Shown here piece after piece: positions 1 through 12,700 of a stretch of 64,000 nt of DNA (the first letter of the stretch is position 1; each line of letters opens with the position of its first letter). A program made the position numbers and the translations under genes. Source of the DNA: Auanema rhodensis. Taxonomy: Eukaryota > Nematoda > Chromadorea > Rhabditida > Rhabditidae. The stretch spans positions 12,958,001 to 13,022,000 of the forward strand of contig OZ059895.1 of assembly GCA_964057225.1 (NCBI GenBank), in the 5' to 3' direction. Below the pieces are notes generated by a model. The model ran no database searches. It had not been told where the DNA came from and saw nothing but the letters and a program-made list of their open reading frames with translations.

Positions 1-923
1 GCTCATAAGATTTGATATCATCGAGGAATTTAGATGTAACGTAGAAAATTACATAACTAACATGAAATTGGAAAAAAAAACAATAACGAGGATAAGTATG
101 TAAATCATTGAATATCAGATTTTTTCGCTTACGACCATACCACGTTGAAAGTACGCCATGCAGCTGATTTTCAATTTTATCTCTTCCGTAACAAATGTTT
201 TTAATTTTCCAGCAGTTTTACTTAGATAGCTCAACCCAAGGCATCAAAATATCTTCAATCTTATTTCTATATTACAGTTATAAACCAGTAGTTTATGAAC
301 CTTCATCTTAACTTTACTGTTTCTATCTATTTCCTATTGAAACAAACATTGTTTTAACACTATACAACTGTGAAACCTTTTTTAATTTGTTGTATTTGGA
401 GCTCATAAGATTTGATATCATCGAGGAATTTAGATGTAACGTAGAAAATTACATAACTAACATGAAATTGGAAAAAAAACAATAACGAGGATAAGTATGT
501 AAATCATTGAATATCAGATTTTTTCGCTTACGACCATACCACGTTGAAAGTACGCTATGCAGCTGATTTTCAATTTTATCTCTTCCGTAACAAATGTTTT
601 TAATTTTCCAGCAGTTTTACTTAGATAGCTCAACCCAAGGCATCAAAATATCTTCAATCTTATTTCTATATTACAGTTATAAACCAGTAGTTTATGAACC
701 TTCATCTTAACTTTACTGTTTCTATCTATTTCCTATTGAAACAAACATTGTTTAAACACTATACAACTGTGAAACCTTTTTTAATTTATTGTATTTGGAT
801 CTCATAAGATTTGATATCATCGAGGGATTTAGATGTAACGTAGAAAATTACATAACTAACATGAAATTGGAAAAAAACAATAACGAGGATAAGTATGTAA
901 ATCATTGAATATCAGGTATTTTC

Positions 924-1042
924 GCTTACGACCATACCACGTTGAAAGTACGCCATCCCGTCCGATCTGGCAAGTCAAGCAACGTTGGGCCCGGTTAGTA
1001 CTTGGATCGGGGACGGCTTGGGAATCCCGGGTGCCGTAAGCT
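924..1042 (+). rRNA. 5S rRNA: 5S ribosomal RNA gene, copy 1
   Basis: Full 119-nt 5S gene. The ends GCTTACG and CGTAAGC pair perfectly as helix I. The internal control region for RNA polymerase III (nt 50-90, with AAGTCAAGC and GGTTAGTACTTGGATCGG) is present, and a TTTT terminator follows directly. This copy differs from the array consensus by GGGGAC instead of GGAGAC near nt 89. It is the first full gene after two short gene-less units. Confidence 0.88.
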
Positions 1043-2258
1043 TTTCAAATTTTTTTAACGATCATACCACGTTGAAAGTACGCCATGCAGCTGATTTTCA
1101 ATTTTATCTCTTCAGTAACAAATGTTTTTAATTTTCCAGCAGTTTTACTTAGATAGCTCAACCCAAGGCATCAAAATATCTTCAATCTTATTTCTATATT
1201 ACAGTTATAAACCAGTAGTTTATGAACCTTCATCTTAACTTTACTGTTTCTATCTATTTCCTATTGAAACAAACATTGTTTAAACACAATACAACTGTGA
1301 AACCTTTTTTAATTTATTGTATTTGGATCTCATAAGATTTGATATCATCGAGGGATTTAGATGTAACGTAGAAAATTACATAACTAACATGAAATTGGAA
1401 AAAAAACTTTTACTTAGATAGCTCAACCCAAGGCATCAAAATATCTTCAATCTTATTTCTATATTACAGTTATAAACCAGTAGTTTATGAACCTTCATCT
1501 TAACTTTACTGTTTCTATCTATTTCCTATTGAAACAAACATTGTTTAAACACTATACAACTGTGAAACCTTTTTTAATTTATTGTATTTGGATCTCATAA
1601 GATTTGATATCATCGAGGGATTTAGATGTAACGTGGAAAATTACATAACTAACACGAAATTGGAAAAAAAACAATAACGAGGATAAGTATGTAAATCATT
1701 GAATATCAGATTTTTTCGCTTACGACCATACCACGTTTAAAGTACGCCATGCAGCTGATTTTCAATTTTATCTCTTCCGTAACAAATGTTTTTAATTTTC
1801 CAGCAGTTTTACTTAGATAGCTCAACCCAAGGCATCAAAATATCTTCAATCTTATTTCTATATTACAGTTATAAACCAGTATTTTATGAACCTTCATCTT
1901 AACTTTAACCTTCATCTTAACTAACAAATGTTTTTAATTTTCCAGCAGTTTTACTTAGATAGCTCAACCCAAGGCATCAAAATATCTTCAATCTTATTTC
2001 TATATTACAGTTATAAACCAGTAGTTTATGAACCTTCATCTTAACTTTACTGTTTCTATCTATTTCCTATTGAAACAAACATTGTTTAAACACTATACAA
2101 CTGTGAGACCTTTTTTAATTTATTGTATTTGGATCTCATAAGATTTGATATCATCGAGGAATTTAGATGTAACGTAGAAAATTACAAAACTAACATGAAA
2201 TTGGAAAAAAAACAATAACGAGGATAAGTATGTAAATCATTGAATATCAGGTATTTTC

Positions 2259-2377
2259 GCTTACGACCATACCACGTTGAAAGTACGCCATCCCGTCCGA
2301 TCTGGCAAGTCAAGCAGCGTTGGGCCCGGTTAGTACTTGGATCGGAGACGGCTTGGGAATCCCGGGTGCCGTAAGCT
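2259..2377 (+). rRNA. 5S rRNA: 5S ribosomal RNA gene, copy 2
   Basis: Full-length with intact helix I ends and T-run terminator. Variant AAGCAGCG (A59G) compared with the more common AAGCAACG. It opens a 2004-bp higher-order block that is repeated from 4263. Confidence 0.88.
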
Positions 2378-2787
2378 TTTCAAATTTTTTTAACGATCAT
2401 ACCACGTTGAAAGTACGCAATGCAGCTGATTTTCAATTTTATCTCTTCCGTAACAAATGTTTTTAATTTTCCAGCAGTTTTACTTAGATAACTCAACCCA
2501 AGGCATCAAAATATCTTCAATCTTATTTCTATATAACAGTTATAAACCAGTAGTTTATGAACCTTCATCTTAACTTTACTGTTTCTATCTATTTCCTATT
2601 GAAACAAACATTGTTTAAACACTATACAACTGTGAAACCTTTTTTAATTTATTGTATTTGGATCTTATAAGATTTGATATCATCGAGGGATTTAGATGTA
2701 ACGTAGAAAATTACATAACTAACATGAAATTGGAAAAAAAACAATAACGAGGATAAGTATGTAAATCATTGAATATCAGGTATTTTC

Positions 2788-2906
2788 GCTTACGACCATA
2801 CCACGTTGAAAGTACGCCATCCCGTCCGATCTGGCAAGTCAAGCAACGTTGGGCCCGGTTAGTACTTGGATCGGAGACGGCTTGGGAATCCCGGGTACCG
2901 TAAGCT
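2788..2906 (+). rRNA. 5S rRNA: 5S ribosomal RNA gene, copy 3
   Basis: Full-length; variant GGGTACCG near nt 112 instead of GGGTGCCG, a change inside the 3' part of the molecule. The same variant recurs at 4792, one higher-order period later. Confidence 0.85.
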
Positions 2907-3334
2907 TTTCAAATTTTTTTAACAATCATACCACGTTGAAAGTAAGCAATGCAGCTGATTTTCAATTTTATCTCTTCAGTAACAAATGTTTTTAATTTTC
3001 CAGCAGTTTTACTTAGATAGCTCAACCCAAGGCATCAAAACAACCCAAGGCATCAAAATATCTTCAATCTTATTTCTATATTACAGTTATAAACCAGTAG
3101 TTTATGAACCTTCATCTTAACTTTACTGTTTCTATCTATTTCCTATTGAAACAAACATTGTTTAAACACTATACAACTGCGAAACCTTTTTTAATTTATT
3201 GTATTTGGATCTCATAAGATTTGATATCATCGAGGGATTTAGATGTAACGTAGAAAATTACATAACTAACATGAAATTGGAAAAAAAACAATAACGAGGA
3301 TAAGTATGTAAATCATTGAATATCAGGTATTTTC

Positions 3335-3453
3335 GCTTACGACCATACCACGTTGAAAGTACGCCATCCCGTCCGATCTGGCAAGTCAAGCAGCGTTGGG
3401 CCCGGTTAGTACTTGGATTGGAGACGGCTTGGGAATCCCGGGTGCCGTAAGCT
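3335..3453 (+). rRNA. 5S rRNA: 5S ribosomal RNA gene, copy 4
   Basis: Full-length; variants AAGCAGCG and GGATTGGAGAC (C to T within the internal control region). Recurs at 5339. Confidence 0.85.
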
Positions 3454-4262
3454 TTTCAAATTTTTTTAACGATCATACCACGTTGAAAGTACGCAATGCA
3501 GCTGATTTTCAATTTTATCTCTTCCGTAACAAATGTTTTTAATTTTCCAGCAGTTTTACTTAGATAGCTCAACCCAAGGCATCAAAATATCTTCAATCTT
3601 ATTTCTATATTACAGTTATAAACCAGTAGTTTATGAACCTTCATCTTAACTTTACTGTTTCTATCTATTTCCTATTGAAACAAACATTGTTTTAACACTA
3701 TACAACTGTGAAACCTTTTTTAATTTATTGTATTTGGAGCTCATAAGATTTGATATCATCGAGGAAATTAGATGTAACGTAGAAAATTACATAACTAACA
3801 TGAAATTGGAAAAAAAACAATAACGAGGATAAGTATGTAAATCATTGAATATCAGATTTTTTCGCTTACGACCATACCACGTTGAAAGTACGCCATGCAG
3901 CTGATTTTCAATTTTATCTCTTCCGTAACAAATGTTTTTAATTTTCCAGCAGTTTTACTTAGATAGCTCAACCCAAGGCATCAAAATATCTTCAATCTTA
4001 TTTCTATATTACAGTTATAAACCAGTAGTTTATGAACCTTCATCTCAACTTTACTGTTTCTATCTATTTCCTATTGAAACAAACATTGTTTAAACACTAT
4101 ACAACTGTGAAACCTTTTTTAATTTATTGTATTTGGATCTCATAAGATTTGATATCATCGAGGGATTTAGATGTAACGTAGAAAATTACAAAACTAACAT
4201 GAAATTGGAAAAAAAACAATAACGAGGATAAGTATGTAAATCATTGAATATCAGGTATTTTC

Positions 4263-4381
4263 GCTTACGACCATACCACGTTGAAAGTACGCCATCCCGT
4301 CCGATCTGGCAAGTCAAGCAGCGTTGGGCCCGGTTAGTACTTGGATCGGAGACGGCTTGGGAATCCCGGGTGCCGTAAGCT
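4263..4381 (+). rRNA. 5S rRNA: 5S ribosomal RNA gene, copy 5
   Basis: Full-length, AAGCAGCG variant, equivalent to the copy at 2259; preceded by a short gene-less unit. Confidence 0.88.
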
Positions 4382-4791
4382 TTTCAAATTTTTTTAACGA
4401 TCATACCACGTTGAAAGTACGCAATGCAGCTGATTTTCAATTTTATCTCTTCCGTAACAAATGTTTTTAATTTTCCAGCAGTTTTACTTAGATAACTCAA
4501 CCCAAGGCATCAAAATATCTTCAATCTTATTTCTATATAACAGTTATAAACCAGTAGTTTATGAACCTTCATCTTAACTTTACTGTTTCTATCTATTTCC
4601 TATTGAAACAAACATTGTTTAAACACTATACAACTGTGAAACCTTTTTTAATTTATTGTATTTGGATCTTATAAGATTTGATATCATCGAGGGATTTAGA
4701 TGTAACGTAGAAAATTACATAACTAACATGAAATTGGAAAAAAAACAATAACGAGGATAAGTATGTAAATCATTGAATATCAGGTATTTTC

Positions 4792-4910
4792 GCTTACGAC
4801 CATACCACGTTGAAAGTACGCCATCCCGTCCGATCTGGCAAGTCAAGCAACGTTGGGCCCGGTTAGTACTTGGATCGGAGACGGCTTGGGAATCCCGGGT
4901 ACCGTAAGCT
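4792..4910 (+). rRNA. 5S rRNA: 5S ribosomal RNA gene, copy 6
   Basis: Full-length with the GGGTACCG variant, equivalent to the copy at 2788. Confidence 0.85.
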
Positions 4911-5338
4911 TTTCAAATTTTTTTAACAATCATACCACGTTGAAAGTAAGCAATGCAGCTGATTTTCAATTTTATCTCTTCAGTAACAAATGTTTTTAAT
5001 TTTCCAGCAGTTTTACTTAGATAGCTCAACCCAAGGCATCAAAACAACCCAAGGCATCAAAATATCTTCAATCTTATTTCTATATTACAGTTATAAACCA
5101 GTAGTTTATGAACCTTCATCTTAACTTTACTGTTTCTATCTATTTCCTATTGAAACAAACATTGTTTAAACACTATACAACTGCGAAACCTTTTTTAATT
5201 TATTGTATTTGGATCTCATAAGATTTGATATCATCGAGGGATTTAGATGTAACGTAGAAAATTACATAACTAACATGAAATTGGAAAAAAAACAATAACG
5301 AGGATAAGTATGTAAATCATTGAATATCAGGTATTTTC

Positions 5339-5457
5339 GCTTACGACCATACCACGTTGAAAGTACGCCATCCCGTCCGATCTGGCAAGTCAAGCAGCGT
5401 TGGGCCCGGTTAGTACTTGGATTGGAGACGGCTTGGGAATCCCGGGTGCCGTAAGCT
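5339..5457 (+). rRNA. 5S rRNA: 5S ribosomal RNA gene, copy 7
   Basis: Full-length with AAGCAGCG and GGATTGG variants, equivalent to the copy at 3335. Confidence 0.85.
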
Positions 5458-6266
5458 TTTCAAATTTTTTTAACGATCATACCACGTTGAAAGTACGCAA
5501 TGCAGCTGATTTTCAATTTTATCTCTTCCGTAACAAATGTTTTTAATTTTCCAGCAGTTTTACTTAGATAGCTCAACCCAAGGCATCAAAATATCTTCAA
5601 TCTTATTTCTATATTACAGTTATAAACCAGTAGTTTATGAACCTTCATCTTAACTTTACTGTTTCTATCTATTTCCTATTGAAACAAACATTGTTTTAAC
5701 ACTATACAACTGTGAAACCTTTTTTAATTTATTGTATTTGGAGCTCATAAGATTTGATATCATCGAGGAAATTAGATGTAACGTAGAAAATTACATAACT
5801 AACATGAAATTGGAAAAAAAACAATAACGAGGATAAGTATGTAAATCATTGAATATCAGATTTTTTCGCTTACGACCATACCACGTTGAAAGTACGCCAT
5901 GCAGCTGATTTTCAATTTTATCTCTTCCGTAACAAATGTTTTTAATTTTCCAGCAGTTTTACTTAGATAGCTCAACCCAAGGCATCAAAATATCTTCAAT
6001 CTTATTTCTATATTACAGTTATAAACCAGTAGTTTATGAACCTTCATCTCAACTTTACTGTTTCTATCTATTTCCTATTGAAACAAACATTGTTTAAACA
6101 CTATACAACTGTGAAACCTTTTTTAATTTATTGTATTTGGATCTCATAAGATTTGATATCATCGAGGGATTTAGATGTAACGTAGAAAATTACAAAACTA
6201 ACATGAAATTGGAAAAAAAACAATAACGAGGATAAGTATGTAAATCATTGAATATCAGGTATTTTC

Positions 6267-6385
6267 GCTTACGACCATACCACGTTGAAAGTACGCCATC
6301 CCGTCCGATCTGGCAAGTCAAGCAACGTTGGGCCCGGTTAGTACTTGGATCGGAGACGGCTTGGGAATCCCGGGTGCCGTAAGCT
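6267..6385 (+). rRNA. 5S rRNA: 5S ribosomal RNA gene, copy 8
   Basis: Full-length consensus sequence. The downstream spacer is shortened: 'gatcatacca' at about 6402 joins directly to 'aggcatcaaaatatc', removing roughly 150 bp of the usual unit. Confidence 0.88.
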
Positions 6386-7098
6386 TTTCAAATTTTTTTA
6401 ACGATCATACCAAGGCATCAAAATATCTTCAATCTTATTTCTATATTACAGTTATAAACCAGTAGTTTATGAACCTTCATCTTAACTTTACTGTTTCTAT
6501 CTATTTCCTATTGAAACAAACATTGTTTTAACACTATACAACTGTGAAACCTTTTTTAATTTATTGTATTTGGAGCTCATAAGATTTGATATCATCGAGG
6601 AAATTAGATGTAACGTAGAAAATTACATAACTAACATGAAATTGGAAAAAAAACAATAACGAGGATAAGTATGTAAATCATTGAATATCAGATTTTTTCG
6701 CTTACGACCATACCACGTTGAAAGTACGCCATGCAGCTGATTTTCAATTTTATCTCTTCCGTAACAAATGTTTTTAATTTTCCAGCAGTTTTACTTAGAT
6801 AGCTCAACCCAAGGCATCAAAATATCTTCAATCTTATTTCTATATTACAGTTATAAACCAGTAGTTTATGAACCTTCATCTCAACTTTACTGTTTCTATC
6901 TATTTCCTATTGAAACAAACATTGTTTAAACACTATACAACTGTGAAACCTTTTTTAATTTATTGTATTTGGATCTCATAAGATTTGATATCATCGAGGG
7001 ATTTAGATGTAACGTAGAAAATTACAAAACTAACATGAAATTGGAAAAAAAACAATAACGAGGATAAGTATGTAAATCATTGAATATCAGGTATTTTC

Positions 7099-7217
7099 GC
7101 TTACGACCATACCACGTTGAAAGTACGCCATCCCGTCCGATCTGGCAAGTCAAGCAACGTTGGGCCCGGTTAGTACTTGGATCGGAGACGGCTTGGGAAT
7201 CCCGGGTGCCGTAAGCT
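7099..7217 (+). rRNA. 5S rRNA: 5S ribosomal RNA gene, copy 9
   Basis: Full-length consensus sequence, first of a regular run at 529-bp spacing (7099, 7628, 8157, 8686). Confidence 0.9.
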
Positions 7218-7627
7218 TTTCAAATTTTTTTAACGATCATACCACGTTGAAAGTACGCAATGCAGCTGATTTTCAATTTTATCTCTTCCGTAACAAATGT
7301 TTTTAATTTTCCAGCAGTTTTACTTAGATAGCTCAACCCAAGGCATCAAAATATCTTCAATCTTATTTCTATATTACAGTTATAAACCAGTAGTTTATGA
7401 ACCTTCATCTCAACTTTACTGTTTCTATCTATTTCCTATTGAAACAAACATTGTTTAAACACTATACAACTGTGAAACCTTTTTTAATTTATTGTATTTG
7501 GATCTCATAAGATTTGATATCAACGAGGGATTTAGATGTAACGTAGAAAATTACAAAACTAACATGAAATTGGAAAAAAAACAATAACGAGGATAAGTAT
7601 GTAAATCATTGAATATCAGGTATTTTC

Positions 7628-7746
7628 GCTTACGACCATACCACGTTGAAAGTACGCCATCCCGTCCGATCTGGCAAGTCAAGCAACGTTGGGCCCGGTT
7701 AGTACTTGGATCGGAGACGGCTTGGGAATCCCGGGTGCCGTAAGCT
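7628..7746 (+). rRNA. 5S rRNA: 5S ribosomal RNA gene, copy 10
   Basis: Full-length consensus sequence with TTTT terminator and the GTATTTTC upstream variant that is linked to full-length genes. Confidence 0.9.
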
Positions 7747-8156
7747 TTTCAAATTTTTTTAACGATCATACCACGTTGAAAGTACGCAATGCAGCTGATT
7801 TTCAATTTTATCTCTTCCGTAACAAATGTTTTTAATTTTCCAGCAGTTTTACTTAGATAGCTCAACCCAAGGCATCAAAATATCTTCAATCTTATTTCTA
7901 TATTACAGTTACAAACCAGTAGTTTATGAACCTTCATCTTAACTTTACTGTTTCTATCTATTTCCTATTGAAACAAACATTGTTTTAACACTATACAACT
8001 GTGAAACCTTTTTTAATTTATTGTATTTGGATCTCATAAGATTTGATATCATCGAGGGATTTAGATGTAACGTAGAAAATTACATAACTAACATGAAATT
8101 GGAAAAAAAACAATAACGAGGATAAGTATGTAAATCATTGAATATCAGGTATTTTC

Positions 8157-8275
8157 GCTTACGACCATACCACGTTGAAAGTACGCCATCCCGTCCGATC
8201 TGGCAAGTCAAGCAACGTTGGGCCCGGTTAGTACTTGGATCGGAGACGGCTTGGGAATCCCGGGTGCCGTAAGCT
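8157..8275 (+). rRNA. 5S rRNA: 5S ribosomal RNA gene, copy 11
   Basis: Full-length consensus sequence; last uninterrupted gene before the Polinton. Confidence 0.9.
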
Positions 8276-8685
8276 TTTCAAATTTTTTTAACAATCATAC
8301 CACGTTGAAAGTAAGCAATGCAGCTGATTTTCAATTTTATCTCTTCCGTAACAAATGTTTTTAATTTTCCAGCAGTTTTACTTAGATAGCTCAACCCAAG
8401 GCATCAAAATATCTTCAATCTTATTTCTATATTACAGTTATAAACCAGTAGTTTATGAACCTTCATCTCAACTTTACTGTTTCTATCTATTTCCTATTGA
8501 AACAAACATTGTTTAAACACTATACAACTGTGAAACCTTTTTTAATTTATTGTATTTGGATCTCATAAGATTTGATATCATCGAGGGATTTAGATGTAAC
8601 GTAGAAAATTACAAAACTAACATGAAATTGGAAAAAAAACAATAACGAGGATAAGTATGTAAATCATTGAATATCAGGTATTTTC

Positions 8686-8731
8686 GCTTACGACCATACC
8701 ACGTTGAAAGTACGCCATCCCGTCCGATCTG
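8686..8731 (+). pseudogene. 5S rRNA: 5S rRNA gene, 5' part, split by the Polinton
   Basis: Carries 5S nt 1-46 and ends with the 6-bp target GATCTG (nt 41-46). The remainder lies 16.5 kb away at 25262-25340. The insertion separates the gene start from its internal promoter, so this copy should be dead. Confidence 0.93.
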
Positions 8732-9572
8732 AGTAGAGAGCCGTGCAAAATTTACTAACCACGCCCCCAAACAGCTGTCAAAAACATACTTTTGGGGGCG
8801 TCAGCTGCTAAAAACATACTTTTGGGGCGCGTCAGCTGTCAAAAACATATTTTTGAGCGTCAGCTGTTAAAATCATATTTTAGGATCATGGTTCATGGAT
8901 TTTCCTTTTTTAAATATAAAAGTCATGATTTAAAGCATGATTTTTTTTTTTGATTTTTTTTTTAATCAAATTTTAAATTTGTTTATTCAAATGTATGTAT
9001 ATAGTTTTAATTATTTTTAAATATATTAAGTAAAAATAAAAATTATAAATTTTAAATATTTAAATATTTAAATATGTAAATTTGTTTTTTAAATTTTATT
9101 TATTTATTAATAATGTTTGTTTACTTATTTTGTTTATTTTTCATTGTATTGTGTTTGTATTGTTTTTATTTTAAAGAACAGTAAAATTTTTGCATGTATA
9201 TCGTTTTGTTCACCGTACTTGTTACGGGTAATTCAATGGAACACATATCGAAGGTTAATTCGATAAGAACGATATGAAATACAAAATTTAATGGAACACA
9301 TATCGAAGGTTAATTCGATAAGAACGATATAAAATACCAAAATTTAATGGAACACATATCGAAAGTTAATTCGATAAGAACGACATTAAATTATTAATTT
9401 TTGAAATTGCAAATTGTTATTAATTATATTCATTCTAACAAGTAAAGGTTTCAAATTATAATAAAAGATTAGTTTTAAACTTTATTTTACTAATATAACA
9501 ATACAATAACTAAATAGAGCACACATTGAAGGTAAATACAATAAGATTAACAAACAGTTGCGCTGACCTCAA
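8732..9572 (+). repeat. Polinton left terminal inverted repeat
   Basis: Matches the reverse complement of the right end from the tip (AGTAGAGAGCCGTGC) through to 'gttgcgctgacctcaa' at 9557-9572, whose partner is at 23265. The outer 490 bp contain four imperfect repeats of the type 'cagctgtcaaaaacatac' followed by a T-rich zone; the inner part holds three copies of a roughly 55-bp hairpin repeat. There is no coding sequence. Confidence 0.93.
9235..9395. repeat. Three ~55-bp direct repeats with a hairpin core (left TIR)
   Basis: Copies begin at 9235, 9290 and 9346 with AATGGAACACATATCG. Each contains the inverted pair TATCGAA / TTCGATA separated by six bases, able to form a hairpin. The right TIR has four copies. 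Such subterminal iterons commonly bind a transposase, integrase or replication protein; that role is an inference here. Confidence 0.85.
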
Positions 9573-9779
9573 TGAAACGCATAAAGTTAATTTAATAAGA
9601 ACTAATAACAAAAATTAATCCGACGGGGACAATAAAAACAGATGTATTCAATAAGCTTATTTATTTTAAAGTTCATCGCAACTGCTAGTTTTGACAGCTG
9701 TACCCAAATCCATGTTACATAACAAATTACAATGCCAACAGCAATGTGTAGACTGATATATTCATTATATCAAGGTACA

Positions 9780-12700
9780 ATGGCTGCTAATAGGTTGTGT
9801 CTTTTTGTTTATTTGTTTGTAAACTTTTTCTTTTTTCAGTTATAAACGTTTATGTGAAGAGCTAGGATTTGATTATGAAGAGATTAATCAGCTCAGGTAA
9901 TTTAACAATATTTTGAATCTTTATATATATTTTGTTTTTTAGTAAACGTATAAAGTTTACCGAGGCTGGTGGGATCGAGCTCTGTGAGCCCACATCACCC
10001 ACTTTTAACAGTGGGCCCTCATCATCAAGGGTTATTGAAGTAATAACCTTGGATGACAGTGATGAGTAAGCGATATTAAAAATTATAACAATTAGTTTTT
10101 TTCTTTTTAAGAGAATGGGATCCCGCTACCCCATCAACCAGTGGAGGGCAAGTCGGATATGGAGCGGCTTTCAACGATGTCTGTAAAATAGAGGTGCGAT
10201 CTTTTATTTACATATCATTTCATAATATATCTTTTGAAACATGAAATTTTCTCTTGCTCCAATTGCATATTTTGAAAACATTTTGAAATTTATTTCTCTT
10301 CTTCAATTGCATTCATAAAATTCTCTCTCTCTCATCTTTACATTTCATCTCAATCTATATCTTTTATCAAACAAATTGCAAGTATTTTGAAACTTATATA
10401 TTCATTCTTTTGAACAGCATTCATTTTAAAATCTTTACATTTCATCTCACTATATATCTTTCTTTCAACCAATTTTGAATTCTTACAAATTATAAATATT
10501 TCAAACATTTTGAACTAGTAAAATAATAAAACACCATCTTGACCTTTCCATTTATTTTTAAACATTAACAAATGTTTATAAAAGAAAAAACTTTATATTT
10601 AAAAATCAAATGCCATTTATTTTTAATAAAAGAATATAAAAATAATTTAAAGAAAAGTAAATTTATTAAAAGTTATAAACAAAAATTATTTATATTTAAA
10701 CTAAATATCTAAACTAAATAACCATTATAAAAAGTGTGTATTATAGTGGTCACACCGACGCATAAAACGCACTGGTCGGTTTACCAACGTGGTCGTTAGA
10801 TCGCTCACGTTCCCACATTTGGAAAACATTAATGAGCCAATGCATGTTGTCATGCCGCGGCTATTTAATGAGTTCCTTGATCGGTGCCTTGCTGAAAGTG
10901 GTGTGCCAGATAAACAAAAAGCACTATTTTGTTTATCAATAGAGCACCCATCCTTTGAAAAGGGATCCATATTTATGGATTTCCGTAGAAGGGAGCATTT
11001 GGATGGCGTTGCCATCATGAAGGTACAGCAATCAAAGCGAGAGGCTGTAATTAGCCAGGCAATGAATATTGAAATGTATGTGTTTGATGAGAGACCAGTG
11101 CAGCCAAGCCTGATGCCTGGTGAAGGTAGAGTTGGTTTCTATTTTGATGCCGAACTCAAAATACCTGGCACAATTGAGAACACTGATACACATTGCCTGG
11201 CTAGAGCAGCAGTTGTGGGAATGTGGAAAGCCGATGAAGAGGCAGCAGAAGATGTAATTGAGAAGCGGAGGATTCAAAATCTTCGTCGCAACTACATCTT
11301 GTTGCCAAATCAACCACATCATATCAATTTATTGAATAGGTGTGGTATTTCTGTACATTTACCAAATTATAATTTGAACCATTTAAATATTATTGCAAGT
11401 TGTAATACAGACTATAAGTTTGTAGTATACGCTAGGCCACCTGGACAGCGTATGTACGCTATTCAGCGTATCTTTAATGAAACGGCTAGCAAAGTGGTAA
11501 CACTAGGCTACCGAAATAATCATTATGACTGTATTACTACTTGTAGTAGATCACAGGTTTTTGATGGTATTATATGCCAACACTGTAAATTATCTTACAA
11601 AACAGTGTTGCATAGATGTAAAGCCAAGTGTAAGAAATGCCACACCTTAAAATGTAATTCGATGGAAAATGTGGTTGAGAGTAGCATAAGATGTAATAGT
11701 TGTAGAGTTTTGTTCAAAACTCGTCAATGCTTTGACAGGCATATTAGAAAAACATGTCGAATGTTTAAGGTAATTTAAAAAATATATATAAAATTTAACA
11801 TGACTAAATTCAGACATGTGAAAACTGTGATCATTATCACAGGGTGCGTGCTGATAGACCGCACAATTGCAATGAGAAATTTTGCAAAAAGTGTGGGCAA
11901 ACAAAGCCTGAAGATCACTCTTGTTGTTGGGTACCACCTAACGACAAGAAGAAGGATCAGTTAAAAAAGAGGCAAGAGAAATACAAGGTTTGTATTTAAC
12001 ATCTTTACAAGTGTAATACTTACTTGTTTAAGATTATATTCTATGACTTTGAAACGGTTGTGTTAAAAAGCGGTACAAATGTTCATGAATATGCAGATGA
12101 ACAATGGCCCAATATGGTTGTGTATAATAAATTTTGTGAAAGTTGTATAGACGCCAATTCATGCGAAAAATGCACAACCAAGGAGGGCCATTTTGGGTAC
12201 CAACAAGGTGATAGTGAATGGTCTGTAACAGATCGTTTCCTTGATTGGTTACTCAACTCTGTTGAGAATGATAATGCAATTTTGATTGCGCATAATGGTT
12301 CACGCTTTGACATACATTTCTTGGTGTCTAGGCTGATAAACCGTGGAATATATCCTGATCCAATTTTAAATGGGACCAAGATTATAAGCATGGTTGTCAA
12401 GCCTTTAAGAGGTCAAAAATTTAATCATTTATATTTTAAAGATAGTTATTTATTAGTGCCTTTACCCCTATCAGCGTTACCCAAGGCATTTGGTGTACCT
12501 GATATGAGTAAAGGACAGTTTCCTTACCTCTATAATCACCCAATAAATTATGGCAAAGTGTTGCCATCTTTACCACCAAAACAGTACTATTGTACTGCTA
12601 GAATGAAAGCAGAAGACCTAGCTTCATTCGATATTTGGTATGAAGAGCGTAATCAAAGAGCGTTTGATTTTGATGAAGAGCTTTTGGAATATTGTAGGAC

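Larger units (their letters stand above)
1..8731 (+). repeat. Tandem 5S rDNA array, left block
   Basis: Head-to-tail array, all + strand. Two unit types alternate: long units of 529 bp (or 547 bp, where an 18-bp stretch 'caacccaaggcatcaaaa' is doubled, e.g. near 3030-3050) with a complete 119-nt 5S gene, and short units of 399 bp that keep only the first 30 or so nt of the gene. The shared spacer has runs such as 'tccagcagttttacttag' and 'tgatatcatcgagg'. Eleven complete 5S genes lie here plus one cut by the Polinton. Some units are rearranged (around 1400, 1900 and 6411, where spacer is deleted or doubled). No protein gene is visible; short open frames recur only because the unit recurs. Confidence 0.93.
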
